Positions 34,990-43,175 of a stretch of 64,000 nucleotides of DNA are shown one piece after another (the first letter of the stretch is position 1; each line of letters opens with the position of its first letter). This DNA is from CALMKX01 sp036274895. Lineage in GTDB: Bacteria > Acidobacteriota > Thermoanaerobaculia > Multivoradales > SZUA-115. The notes under the pieces are model-generated. The model was not told where the DNA came from and searched no databases. It saw only the letters and a program-made list of their open reading frames with translations. Position numbers and translations under genes: made by a program. Where the stretch lies: positions 22,035 to 86,034 of the forward strand of contig DASUEU010000078.1 in NCBI GenBank assembly GCA_036274895.1, read 5' to 3'.

Positions 34990-36768
34990 ATGAAGAGCAA
35001 GCACTGGGCAAAACTCTCCGGCAGGGCCTGCGGCCTGCTGGTCGCCGGCTTGATGGTGCTGGGTTGCTCGAGCGACTCGCCCTCGGAGCCCCGGCAGGAA
35101 CCACCCCCGGCCCCCCCGCCGTCGGGTAGCACCTTCCTGATCTCGGTGTCGGCCAACCCCACCGACCTCCAGGCGGGCGGCGACCAGGCGAGCGTGATCA
35201 CCATCCAGGTCCGGCGGCGCGACAACGGCGCCCCCCCGGCCAACGGCACCACCGCCGTCGTCAGCACTAGCCTGGGCGAGTTCAGCGCCCAGGGCAGCGG
35301 CATCCAGAGCGGCGTCGTCGAGTTGATCAACGGCAACGCGCAGGTTCTCCTGTTCCCGGGAAACGTCGCGGGCGGCGCGATCGTCCAGGCGCGGCTCGAG
35401 AACTCCTTCGGCCAGGCGGCCATCAACATCGGCCAGGCCGCGACCTTCTTCCTCTCGTTCGTCACTCCGGCCACCGGCTCGCCGCTGGGTGGAGATCGTG
35501 TCGACATCGTGGGCGGCGGCATCCAGGAGCCGGTGCGAGTGACCGTCGGGGGAGTGGTGGCGCAGGTGGTGTCGGTCGCCGCCGATCGGATCCGGATCAT
35601 CACGCCCCCGTCCCAGACGGCCGTGCCCACCGGCACCACGAGGCCGGTGAACGTCAACGTGACGATCAACCTCAACGAGACCGATGAGGCCACCGACCAG
35701 CTCGACAGCGGCTTCACCTACGTCCCCGGTGGTACCCCGGTGCTCCAGCCGCAGATCTTCTCGGTCAGCCCGGCTTCGGGCGTCAACGAGGGCGGCACCC
35801 GGGTGACGATCGTCGGTGACGGCTTCGAGTCTCCCGTCCAGGTGCTCTTCGGCGCGGGCAACACCAACGTCGAGGCGACGGTGGAGAACGTGTCGCGGAC
35901 GCAGATCGTGGTGCGCACCCCGGCCGCTACGGGCTTCGGCCAGGGCAACCAGAACCAGCAGGTCAACATCACCGTCCGCAACCTGAACACCGGCTTCTCG
36001 GCGGTGGCCAACGGGGCCTTCCGCTACGGCAGCGGCATCATCATCACCGGCTACCAGCCGCAGCAGTTCATCTACGACTCGGCACCGGTGATCACCATCT
36101 TCGGCCAGGGCTTCGAGGCCCCGGTGCAGGTGTTGATCGGCGGCATCCTGTCGCAGACCCTGACGGTCTCCGGCACCCAGATCACCGCCCGGGCCCCGAT
36201 CCCGCAGATCAACAGCTGCGCCAACCTCATGGGCGAGGTCACGGTGACCAACCTGGCCTCGGGAGCCACGACGACGCAGGGTGTGCCCGGCATCATCTTC
36301 CAGGTGCCGGTACCCCTGATCACGGGCGTGAGCCCGAACGCCGCCACCGGCAACACTCTGGTCACGGTGACCGGCTCCGGTTTCGACGAGCCCCTCCAGG
36401 TGTTCTTCGGTGACGTTGCCGGCTCGGTCAACAGCGTGAACTCCGCCGGCACGCAGATCAGCGTCAGGACGCCGACTTCCTTCTCCGCCTTCAACGAGGT
36501 GGCTTGCGACGACAACGCGGACGGCACCATCGGTTCCCGGTTCGTGCCCACGTCGGTGACGGTACGGGTGGTGAACCTCCAGACCACCTGCGAGGCCACG
36601 CTTGCCGGCGGCTTCACCTTCAACCCCACGGATACGACCTGCCGCGGAGACCAGGGTCCGGTGATGCCGGAGTGCAGTGACGGGGTGGACAACGACGGCG
36701 ATACGTTCGTGGACTTCCCGATGGATCCGCAGTGCACCAACGCGCTCGATAACACGGAAGCCAGCTAG
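34990..36768 (+). CDS. Lipoprotein with IPT/TIG domains and a DNDGD motif C-terminus
   Basis: 592 residues. Lipobox with Cys26 (LVAGLMVLGC). After a Pro-rich linker there is an invasin-like Ig domain (~45-150), then several IPT/TIG domains: FVTPATGSPLGGDRVDIVGGG, FSVSPASGVNEGGTRVTIVGDG, ITGYQPQQFIYDSAPVITIFG, and ITGVSPNAATGNTLVTVTGSG. The last ~35 residues are PECSDGVDNDGDTFVDFPMD with a calcium-binding-like Asp/Gly pattern. It looks like a surface or outer-membrane lipoprotein. It follows the previous gene by 30 bases, with the pil operon. Confidence 0.88.
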   Translation: MKSKHWAKLSGRACGLLVAGLMVLGCSSDSPSEPRQEPPPAPPPSGSTFLISVSANPTDLQAGGDQASVITIQVRRRDNGAPPANGTTAVVSTSLGEFSAQGSGIQSGVVELINGNAQVLLFPGNVAGGAIVQARLENSFGQAAINIGQAATFFLSFVTPATGSPLGGDRVDIVGGGIQEPVRVTVGGVVAQVVSVAADRIRIITPPSQTAVPTGTTRPVNVNVTINLNETDEATDQLDSGFTYVPGGTPVLQPQIFSVSPASGVNEGGTRVTIVGDGFESPVQVLFGAGNTNVEATVENVSRTQIVVRTPAATGFGQGNQNQQVNITVRNLNTGFSAVANGAFRYGSGIIITGYQPQQFIYDSAPVITIFGQGFEAPVQVLIGGILSQTLTVSGTQITARAPIPQINSCANLMGEVTVTNLASGATTTQGVPGIIFQVPVPLITGVSPNAATGNTLVTVTGSGFDEPLQVFFGDVAGSVNSVNSAGTQISVRTPTSFSAFNEVACDDNADGTIGSRFVPTSVTVRVVNLQTTCEATLAGGFTFNPTDTTCRGDQGPVMPECSDGVDNDGDTFVDFPMDPQCTNALDNTEAS

Positions 36769-36803
36769 GCCACCGGCCTCGCTGCCCTCCAGCCGCCTCG
36801 ACC

Positions 36804-36840
36804 GGGGGGCGATCGCCTAGACGGGCGATCGCCCCCCTTC
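36804..36840 (+). terminator. Rho-independent terminator
   Basis: Arms GGGGGGCGATCGCC (36804-36817) and GGCGATCGCCCCCC (36824-36837) make a 14-bp perfect stem with a 6-base loop. The tail is only TTCGTAT. It ends the pil-associated transcription unit. Confidence 0.75.
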
Positions 36841-36855
36841 GTATACTGGCTCGCC

Positions 36856-37800
36856 ATGAGATCACGCATCCTCGCCCTGACTGCCGCCTTGGTCGCCCTC
36901 GGGCTCACCGCCTGCGATAGCGCCACCCCCGTAGCCCCCACCGGGGCAATGCTCAAGCTCTCCATCACCCCGGTCGAGATCGCCTTGAACGGCTCGGCCA
37001 CGGTGACCGTCGAGGCCCGCAGAGAGAACGGTCAGCCGGTCAACCAGGGGTCGGAGATCACCCTCTCGACCACGCTAGGGCGACTCGACGCGACGGTCCT
37101 GTTCACGGATGAGCGGGGCTTCGCCACCACGACCCTGCGCGGGGACGGCCGCATCGGCGAAGCTTCCGTGGTCGCTCGCTCGGGGGCAGTGGAGTCCACG
37201 GCCGTGATGGTACAGATCGGCCGCCTGGCCTCCAACGTCACCCTCCAGACCTCGCCGACCACGATCCCGGAGACCGAGGACGCCACCGTCAACCTGCTCG
37301 CCGTGGTGCGCGACGGCCAGGGCCAGCCCCTCCCCAACGTCTCGGTCAACTTCCTCACGGACGTGGGCCAGCTCAACTCGGGGGGTGCCTTCCGCACAAC
37401 CGACAACCGGGGTGAAGCCAAAGACACGCTCAGGGTCAGCACCGAAGACGTCAACGTGCTGTCGGGCGAGACCTTCACGGTCCGGGTGCAGGTCAGCGCA
37501 TCCGGCGGCAACGTTGCGTCCGACGACGCCACGATCACCATCGCGCGCCGACCCATCGCCAGCTTCACCGTGCAGCAGAACCGGCTGATCGTGACCTTCA
37601 CTGACACCTCCACAGGAGGCCGACCGACGGAGTGGTTCTGGGACTTCGACTTCGCAGGGGTACCCAACGTCTCAACCAGCAGGCTCCAGAACCCCACCTT
37701 CACCTACTCCGCGCCGGGTACTTACGTCGTCTTCTTCAGGGCCACCAACGCCACCGGCAGCGGCGAGACGACCCGGCAGATCACCGTCACGGCCAACTGA
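36856..37800 (+). CDS. Ig-like and PKD-domain lipoprotein
   Basis: 314 residues. Lipobox Cys20 (VALGLTAC). Two invasin/Big-1-type Ig domains (~35-125 and ~128-230; NGQPVNQGSEITLSTTLGRL and GQPLPNVSVNFLTDVGQLNS), then a PKD domain (~235-314; PIASFTVQQNRLIVTFTDTS, WFWDFDFAG, FTYSAPGTYVVFFRATN). Probably a surface protein. TATACT at 36842-36847 lies 8 bases before the ATG, so the mRNA may be leaderless. It is separated from the upstream IPT gene by a terminator. Confidence 0.88.
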   Translation: MRSRILALTAALVALGLTACDSATPVAPTGAMLKLSITPVEIALNGSATVTVEARRENGQPVNQGSEITLSTTLGRLDATVLFTDERGFATTTLRGDGRIGEASVVARSGAVESTAVMVQIGRLASNVTLQTSPTTIPETEDATVNLLAVVRDGQGQPLPNVSVNFLTDVGQLNSGGAFRTTDNRGEAKDTLRVSTEDVNVLSGETFTVRVQVSASGGNVASDDATITIARRPIASFTVQQNRLIVTFTDTSTGGRPTEWFWDFDFAGVPNVSTSRLQNPTFTYSAPGTYVVFFRATNATGSGETTRQITVTAN

Positions 37801-37821
37801 TCCCGTCAGCTTCCTGGCCCC

Positions 37822-37849
37822 CTCGGGGCTCGTTCAATCGAGCCCCGAG
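37822..37849 (+). terminator. Terminator-like hairpin
   Basis: Arms CTCGGGGCTCG (37822-37832) and CGAGCCCCGAG (37839-37849), 11-bp perfect stem with TTCAAT loop and no T-run. A TATAAT box (37861-37866) for the next gene follows. Confidence 0.6.
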
Positions 37850-37924
37850 CACCCGACTGCTATAATCCGCGCCACCGGAGACCGACTTCCTTCTGTCACT
37901 TCCGGGCTCACGAGAGGGCGTGCG

Positions 37925-39019
37925 ATGCCGGATACCGGAGCCATATCCTTGAGGCTGATGGAGCTGAGGCGGCGGTGGGAGGACGAGCCCGGCTCGCCGA
38001 TCTTCCTCCAGCTCGCCGAGGAGTACCGCCGGGTAGGCAGAACCACCGAGGCCCTCGAGGTCCTCGAAACCGGCCTGGACAAGAGCCCGGGCTACCTCTC
38101 GGCCCGAGTCGCCCTCGGTCGCATCCTCCTCGAGCTCGCCCGGCCCGCCGACTCCCTGACCCAACTCAAGGCCGTCCTCGAGCGCGACCCCGCCCACATG
38201 GTCGCCAGCAAGCTCATGGTGGAGGCCCACCTCCAGCGCCACGATCCGGTCCTGGCCCGCCGGCAGCTCGACCACTATGCCCAGCTCTCGCCGAGCGATC
38301 CCGATCTCGAGACCCTCCGCGCCCGCATCGACAACGAGCTGCTCGCCCCTGCCGAGGAGGTCCCGGTGGCCGTCACGCCCGAAGCCGCGCCCGAACCGCC
38401 CCCCACGCCCGCCCGCAAGACCTGGCGGGCCACGGACGAGGCCGAGCCCTTCGCAGCGAGGCCCCCGGGCCTCGACCGATCGACCTATCGCAGCCGGCTC
38501 GGCACCGACGGGCTGTTCACTGCGCCTCCGCCTCCGGTAGCCCCAGAGTCCTTCGACGAGCCGGCCCCGACCGCGCTCCCGCCCGAGGACGCCTGGAGCG
38601 CGTTGGTCACGGAACCAACCGCGCCGGCTGCGGAAGCGGCGGCGCCGGCAGTCGAAGTGGCCGAGCCCGAGCTCGAGGACGACACCGCCGTGCTGCCGGC
38701 GCCCGAGCCCATGCCTGCGCCCCCTGGCCCAGAGCCGGCGACGGTCACCCTCGCCGACCTCTACCTGCGCCAGGGCCATCTCGAGGAGGCCGGGCGGATC
38801 TACCTGCGCGTACTGGAGAAGGAGCCCTCGAACTCCCAGGCCCTGGCCGGCCTCAAGGAAGTGGCGGACCAACTGGCACCACCACCGACCGCCCAACCGG
38901 TGCCCGAGGCCACGACCGTGGCGGCGGGATCGGACGCCTCGCTGCACGAGCGCAAGGTGGCGCTCTATCGCCGTTACCTCCACAACCTCCAAGCCCGACG
39001 CGCCGCTCATGCTCCTTGA
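37925..39019 (+). CDS. TPR protein of the roadblock-acc cluster
   Basis: 364 residues, no signal peptide. The N-terminal ~150 residues are TPRs (SPIFLQLAEEYRRVGRTTEALEVLETGLDKSP and SARVALGRILLELARPADSLTQLKAVLERDP). A long Pro/Ala/Glu-rich linker (~150-270) follows, with a last TPR (~275-310, TVTLADLYLRQGHLEEAGRIYLRVLEKEP). A TATAAT box lies at 37861-37866. It overlaps the Roadblock gene by 11 bases. Probably a cytoplasmic scaffold; the partner is likely the Roadblock protein. Confidence 0.85.
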   Translation: MPDTGAISLRLMELRRRWEDEPGSPIFLQLAEEYRRVGRTTEALEVLETGLDKSPGYLSARVALGRILLELARPADSLTQLKAVLERDPAHMVASKLMVEAHLQRHDPVLARRQLDHYAQLSPSDPDLETLRARIDNELLAPAEEVPVAVTPEAAPEPPPTPARKTWRATDEAEPFAARPPGLDRSTYRSRLGTDGLFTAPPPPVAPESFDEPAPTALPPEDAWSALVTEPTAPAAEAAAPAVEVAEPELEDDTAVLPAPEPMPAPPGPEPATVTLADLYLRQGHLEEAGRIYLRVLEKEPSNSQALAGLKEVADQLAPPPTAQPVPEATTVAAGSDASLHERKVALYRRYLHNLQARRAAHAP

Positions 39020-39365
39020 CCGACTCGGACGCCTCCAGCAGCGCCTTCCGGGTATGCAGGCTCTCTCCTTGGTGGACAAGGACGGCATCCCTGTCGAGTC
39101 GGTGTCGATGTCGCCGGACCTCGACCTCGAGAGCCTCACCGCCGAGCTCATCGTCCAGCTCCAGGCCATGGAGCACAGTCTCGCGGAGCTGAAGCCGGGC
39201 CAGCTCGACCACCTCGCCGTGACCACGGAGGACCGGATCCTCATGGTAAGCTGCGTCACTACCGGCTACTATCTGCTCCTGGTCCTGACCGCCACCGCCA
39301 ATCGTGGCCGAGCGCGTTTCGAGCTTCGCAGGGCTCGCCTGCTCCTCGAAGACGAGCTCCTCTGA
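39009..39365 (+). CDS. Roadblock/LC7-domain protein
   Basis: 118 residues. The whole length is one Roadblock/LC7-type domain: LQQRLPGMQALSLVDKDGIPVESV, LTAELIVQLQAMEHSLAEL, LDHLAVTTEDRILMVSCVTTGYYLLLVL. In bacteria such proteins (MglB type) regulate small Ras-like GTPases in polarity and motility. No GTPase gene is adjacent. It overlaps the upstream TPR gene and precedes accB by 38 bases. Confidence 0.85.
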   Translation: MLLDRLGRLQQRLPGMQALSLVDKDGIPVESVSMSPDLDLESLTAELIVQLQAMEHSLAELKPGQLDHLAVTTEDRILMVSCVTTGYYLLLVLTATANRGRARFELRRARLLLEDELL

Positions 39366-39403
39366 GCCAGGGATCATCCAGTCCTCCGGGAGGAGACAGA
39401 CCC

Positions 39404-39868
<465 letters not shown>

Positions 39869-39871
39869 CGG

Positions 39872-41218
39872 ATGTTCAAGAAAGTCCTCATCGCCAACCG
39901 CGGCGAGATCGCCCTGCGGATCATCCAGGCCTGCCGCGAGCTCGGCATCCACACGGTGGCCGTCTACTCGACGGCCGACCGCGAGAGCCTGCACGTGGTC
40001 TACGCCGATGAGGAGGTCTGCATCGGCCCGCCGCCCTCGCCGAAGAGCTACCTCAACATCTCGAGCTTGATCGCCGCGGCCGAGATCACCGGCGCAGACG
40101 CCGTGCACCCCGGTTACGGTTTCCTGGCGGAGAACGCCCATTTTGCCGAGGTGCTCCAGGAGTGCAACCTGGCCTGGATCGGTCCGCGACCGGAGACCAT
40201 CCGGCTGATGGGGGACAAGGCCAGGGCCCGGCAGACGGCGGCCGAGTGCGGCGTCCCCGTACTGCCCGGCAGCAAGGATCCGCTGCCCGATGCGGAGACC
40301 GCCGAGCGGGTGGCCGGGGAGATCGGCTACCCGGTGATCTTGAAGGCCGCGGCGGGGGGCGGAGGGCGCGGCATGCGCATCGTCCACAGCTCCGATGCCA
40401 TCGCCGCCCAGTTCGAGACCGCCCGCAACGAGGCCGAGAAGGCCTTCGGTGACGGCTCGGTCTACCTCGAGAAGTACCTGGTCCGGCCCCGCCACATCGA
40501 GTTCCAGGTCTTCGGGGACCGGCACGGCAACGTCATCCACCTCGGCGAGCGCGAATGCTCGATCCAGCGCCGCCACCAGAAGCTGATCGAAGAGTCCCCC
40601 TCGCCGGCCTTGACTCCCGAGCTGCGGGCGCGAATCGGCGACGCCGCGGTACGGCTCTGCGAGGCCGTGGGCTACGAGAACGCCGGCACCATCGAGTTCC
40701 TGCTCGACGAGGACGGCAGCTTCTACTTCATGGAGATGAACACTCGCATCCAGGTCGAGCACCCGGTCACCGAGATGGTGATGTCGGTGGACCTGGTGCG
40801 GGAGCAGATCCGCGTCGCGGCGGGGGAGAGGCTCGGCATCGCCGGTGGCCTCTCGCCCCGGGGGCATGCCATCGAGTGCCGCATCAACGCCGAGGACCCG
40901 GAGCGCTTCACCCCCTCGCCGGGCAAGCTCTCCACCTTCCACCCCCCCGGCGGTCCTGGCACCCGGCTCGACACCCACGCCTACGAGGGCTACGTCATCC
41001 CGCCCCACTACGACTCCCTGGTGGCCAAGCTGATCGTGCACGACCACGACCGCGACGCGGCGATCACCCGCATGCAGAGGGCCCTCGACCTCTTCGTCGT
41101 CGAAGGCATCAAGACCAGCATCCCCCTTCATCAGCGGATCCTCGCGCACCCCAAGTTTCGCTCGGGCGACCTCTCCACCCGGTTCATGGAGGAGCTGGCG
41201 GCCGAGGCAGCGCAGTGA
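39872..41218 (+). CDS. accC: Biotin carboxylase AccC
   Basis: 448 residues. MFKKVLIANRGEIALRIIQACRELG, HPGYGFLAENAHFAEV, the ATP-grasp loop AAGGGGRGMRIV, ECSIQRRHQKLIEESPSPAL, FYFMEMNTRIQVEHPVTE (catalytic Glu and Arg) and HAIECRINAEDP are all present at normal spacing. It carboxylates biotin on AccB using ATP and bicarbonate. It overlaps thiE by four bases (GTGA). Confidence 0.96.
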   Translation: MFKKVLIANRGEIALRIIQACRELGIHTVAVYSTADRESLHVVYADEEVCIGPPPSPKSYLNISSLIAAAEITGADAVHPGYGFLAENAHFAEVLQECNLAWIGPRPETIRLMGDKARARQTAAECGVPVLPGSKDPLPDAETAERVAGEIGYPVILKAAAGGGGRGMRIVHSSDAIAAQFETARNEAEKAFGDGSVYLEKYLVRPRHIEFQVFGDRHGNVIHLGERECSIQRRHQKLIEESPSPALTPELRARIGDAAVRLCEAVGYENAGTIEFLLDEDGSFYFMEMNTRIQVEHPVTEMVMSVDLVREQIRVAAGERLGIAGGLSPRGHAIECRINAEDPERFTPSPGKLSTFHPPGGPGTRLDTHAYEGYVIPPHYDSLVAKLIVHDHDRDAAITRMQRALDLFVVEGIKTSIPLHQRILAHPKFRSGDLSTRFMEELAAEAAQ

Positions 41219-41844
41219 TCGAAACGCCCCCCCGCCTCTACGCCATCGCCGACGCCGCAGCCCTCGCCGGAAGATCCATCCCGGCGGCCGTGGCCGAGAT
41301 GGCCGAGGCGGGAGTGCGATGGATCCAGCTCCGGCTCAAGACTCCGCTCGAAGACCGCGAGCGGCTGGCCTTGGTCGAGCAGACCGCGCGGCGCCTGGAA
41401 GGCGCGGCGGTGCGCCTGTGGATCGACGATCGCGCCGACCTCGCTGTCCTGGTCGACGCTGGTGGGCTCCACCTCGGCCAGCGAGACCTGCCGCCCTCGG
41501 CGGCGCGCCGGGTCGTCGGGCCTGGCTGCGCCATCGGCTTCTCGACCCACGACCTCGAGCAGCTCGGCGCGGCGGACGCGGAGCCGCACGTTGACGTCCT
41601 GGCCTTCGGCCCGATCTTCGAAACCGCCAGCAAGGAGAGGCCCGACCCCGTGGTGGGCCTCTCCGGCCTCGTCCGGGCCCGCTCCCGCACCAGCAAGCCG
41701 CTGGTGGCGATCGGCGGCCTGGACGCGGAGCGGGCCGTGGCGGCGCTCGCGGCGGGAGCGGACTCCGTGGCTCTGGTGAGCGCGGTGTGCCAGGGTGAGG
41801 TGGGCGCCAACTGCCGGCGTCTTCTCGCGCTCCTCGGGGCCTGA
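41215..41844 (+). CDS. thiE: Thiamine-phosphate synthase ThiE
   Basis: 209 residues from GTG 41215. ThiE joins HMP-PP and thiazole phosphate to thiamine phosphate. VRWIQLRLKTPLEDRERLAL, VRLWIDDRADLAVLVDAGGLHLGQRDLP, GFSTHDLEQL, VLAFGPIFETASKERPDPVVG and PLVAIGGLDAERAVAALAAGADSVALVSAV show the TIM-barrel motifs. It is translationally coupled to accC, an unusual partner. Confidence 0.9.
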   Translation: MIETPPRLYAIADAAALAGRSIPAAVAEMAEAGVRWIQLRLKTPLEDRERLALVEQTARRLEGAAVRLWIDDRADLAVLVDAGGLHLGQRDLPPSAARRVVGPGCAIGFSTHDLEQLGAADAEPHVDVLAFGPIFETASKERPDPVVGLSGLVRARSRTSKPLVAIGGLDAERAVAALAAGADSVALVSAVCQGEVGANCRRLLALLGA

Positions 41845-41940
41845 GCCCCCTCCCGGCCTGGCTCGAACGTGCTAGGGTTCGGACGCCAATCGAGAAAGGC
41901 TGAAGGCTGCTGAGAGCCGCCAACGGGGCTCGGCGGCGGT

Positions 41941-42450
41941 ATGCGCATCTACCTGATCGGCTTCATGGGCGCTGGCAAGAGCGAAGTGGGACGGAACCTG
42001 GCGACACGGCTCGACCTACCCTTCGTCGATCTGGACGAGGAGATCGCGCGGCAAGCGGGCAAGTCGATCCCGTCCATCTTCGCGGAGGAAGGTGAGGCCG
42101 GCTTCCGGAGTCGTGAGACGGCCGCCCTCGAAGACCTGAGGGGGCCCGCGGTGGTGGCGACCGGGGGAGGTGCTCCGCTCGATCCGGCGAATCGGGCTCG
42201 GATGCGGGAAACTGGCAAGTTGGTGTGGCTGAACGTGGACTTCGACCTGATCCTCGAACGACTGCCGCCTGCGGCGCGTACCGGCCGGCCCCTTCTGGCC
42301 GACCTGGCAGCGGCTCGCCAGCTCTACCAGCAGCGACAGCCCGTCTATCGCGACAACGACCTCGAGATCCAGGTCCTCCCTGGTGAGGAGGCCGCCCACA
42401 CCGCTCGGCGCATCGCCGAAGCCCTTCGGGAGCTCTCGTGCGCTACCTGA
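41941..42450 (+). CDS. aroK: Shikimate kinase
   Basis: 169 residues. Walker A LIGFMGAGKSEVGRNLA, FVDLDEEIARQAGKSIPSIFAEEGEAGFRSRE, VVATGGGAPLDPANRARM and RTGRPLLADL are shikimate kinase motifs. It phosphorylates shikimate in aromatic amino acid synthesis. It overlaps the next gene by 13 bases. Confidence 0.93.
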   Translation: MRIYLIGFMGAGKSEVGRNLATRLDLPFVDLDEEIARQAGKSIPSIFAEEGEAGFRSRETAALEDLRGPAVVATGGGAPLDPANRARMRETGKLVWLNVDFDLILERLPPAARTGRPLLADLAAARQLYQQRQPVYRDNDLEIQVLPGEEAAHTARRIAEALRELSCAT

Positions 42451-43175
42451 TCCTCTCCGACATGCACGGCAACTGGGAGGCCTTCGACCAGGTGCTCCGC
42501 CGCGCCGCCGAGGAGCCCTTCGACCGCATCCTGGTGCTCGGCGACCTGGTGGGTTACGGTGCCTCTCCCAACGAGGTGGTCGAGGCGGTGCGCGCTTTGC
42601 CGGATCCGGTGCTCGTGCGCGGCAACCACGACAAGGTGATCTGCGGTATCGACCCGGGAGAGAACTTCAACCAGATCGCCCTCCAGGCCGCGCGCTGGAC
42701 CACCCATCGCCTGACCGCGGAGAACCTGGATTACGTGCGGGAGCTGCCCCCCGGGCCCAAGGAGATCGCCCCAGGCACCTACATCTGCCATGGCTCGCCG
42801 CTCGACGAGGATGCCTACGTCTTCTCTGACTACGACGCCTTCGAGATCTTCTCAGCCCACCCGGCCGAGCTGATCTTCTTCGGCCACACCCACGTGCCGT
42901 CTCTCTTCGCCCTCTCCCGCCGGGGGATCGAAGTGCGGGTGCTGCGGGGCAACGGCAGCCTGGTGCTCGAAGAGGGGACCCGCTACCTGGTCAACCCCGG
43001 CTCGATCGGACAGCCTCGAGACCGGGATCCACGGGCCGCCTTCATGATCTGGGACGCCGGCACCCGCACCATCCACTGGTTCCGCATCGACTACGAGATC
43101 CCCGGCGCCCAGCGTCGCATCGTCGAGGCCGGGCTGCCCGGGGTGCTCTCGGACCGGTTGGCGGTGGGGATCTAA
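42438..43175 (+). CDS. Metallophosphoesterase (YfcE/diadenosine-tetraphosphatase-like)
   Basis: 245 residues from GTG 42438. ILSDMHGNWEAF, LVLGDLVGYGASPNEVV, LVRGNHDKVI, YICHGSPLDED and FFGHTHVPSLFAL hold the five calcineurin-like metal-binding motifs in order. The substrate is unknown (phosphodiester or dinucleotide). It overlaps aroK and converges with ccmF, sharing 4 bases. Confidence 0.88.
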   Translation: MRYLILSDMHGNWEAFDQVLRRAAEEPFDRILVLGDLVGYGASPNEVVEAVRALPDPVLVRGNHDKVICGIDPGENFNQIALQAARWTTHRLTAENLDYVRELPPGPKEIAPGTYICHGSPLDEDAYVFSDYDAFEIFSAHPAELIFFGHTHVPSLFALSRRGIEVRVLRGNGSLVLEEGTRYLVNPGSIGQPRDRDPRAAFMIWDAGTRTIHWFRIDYEIPGAQRRIVEAGLPGVLSDRLAVGI

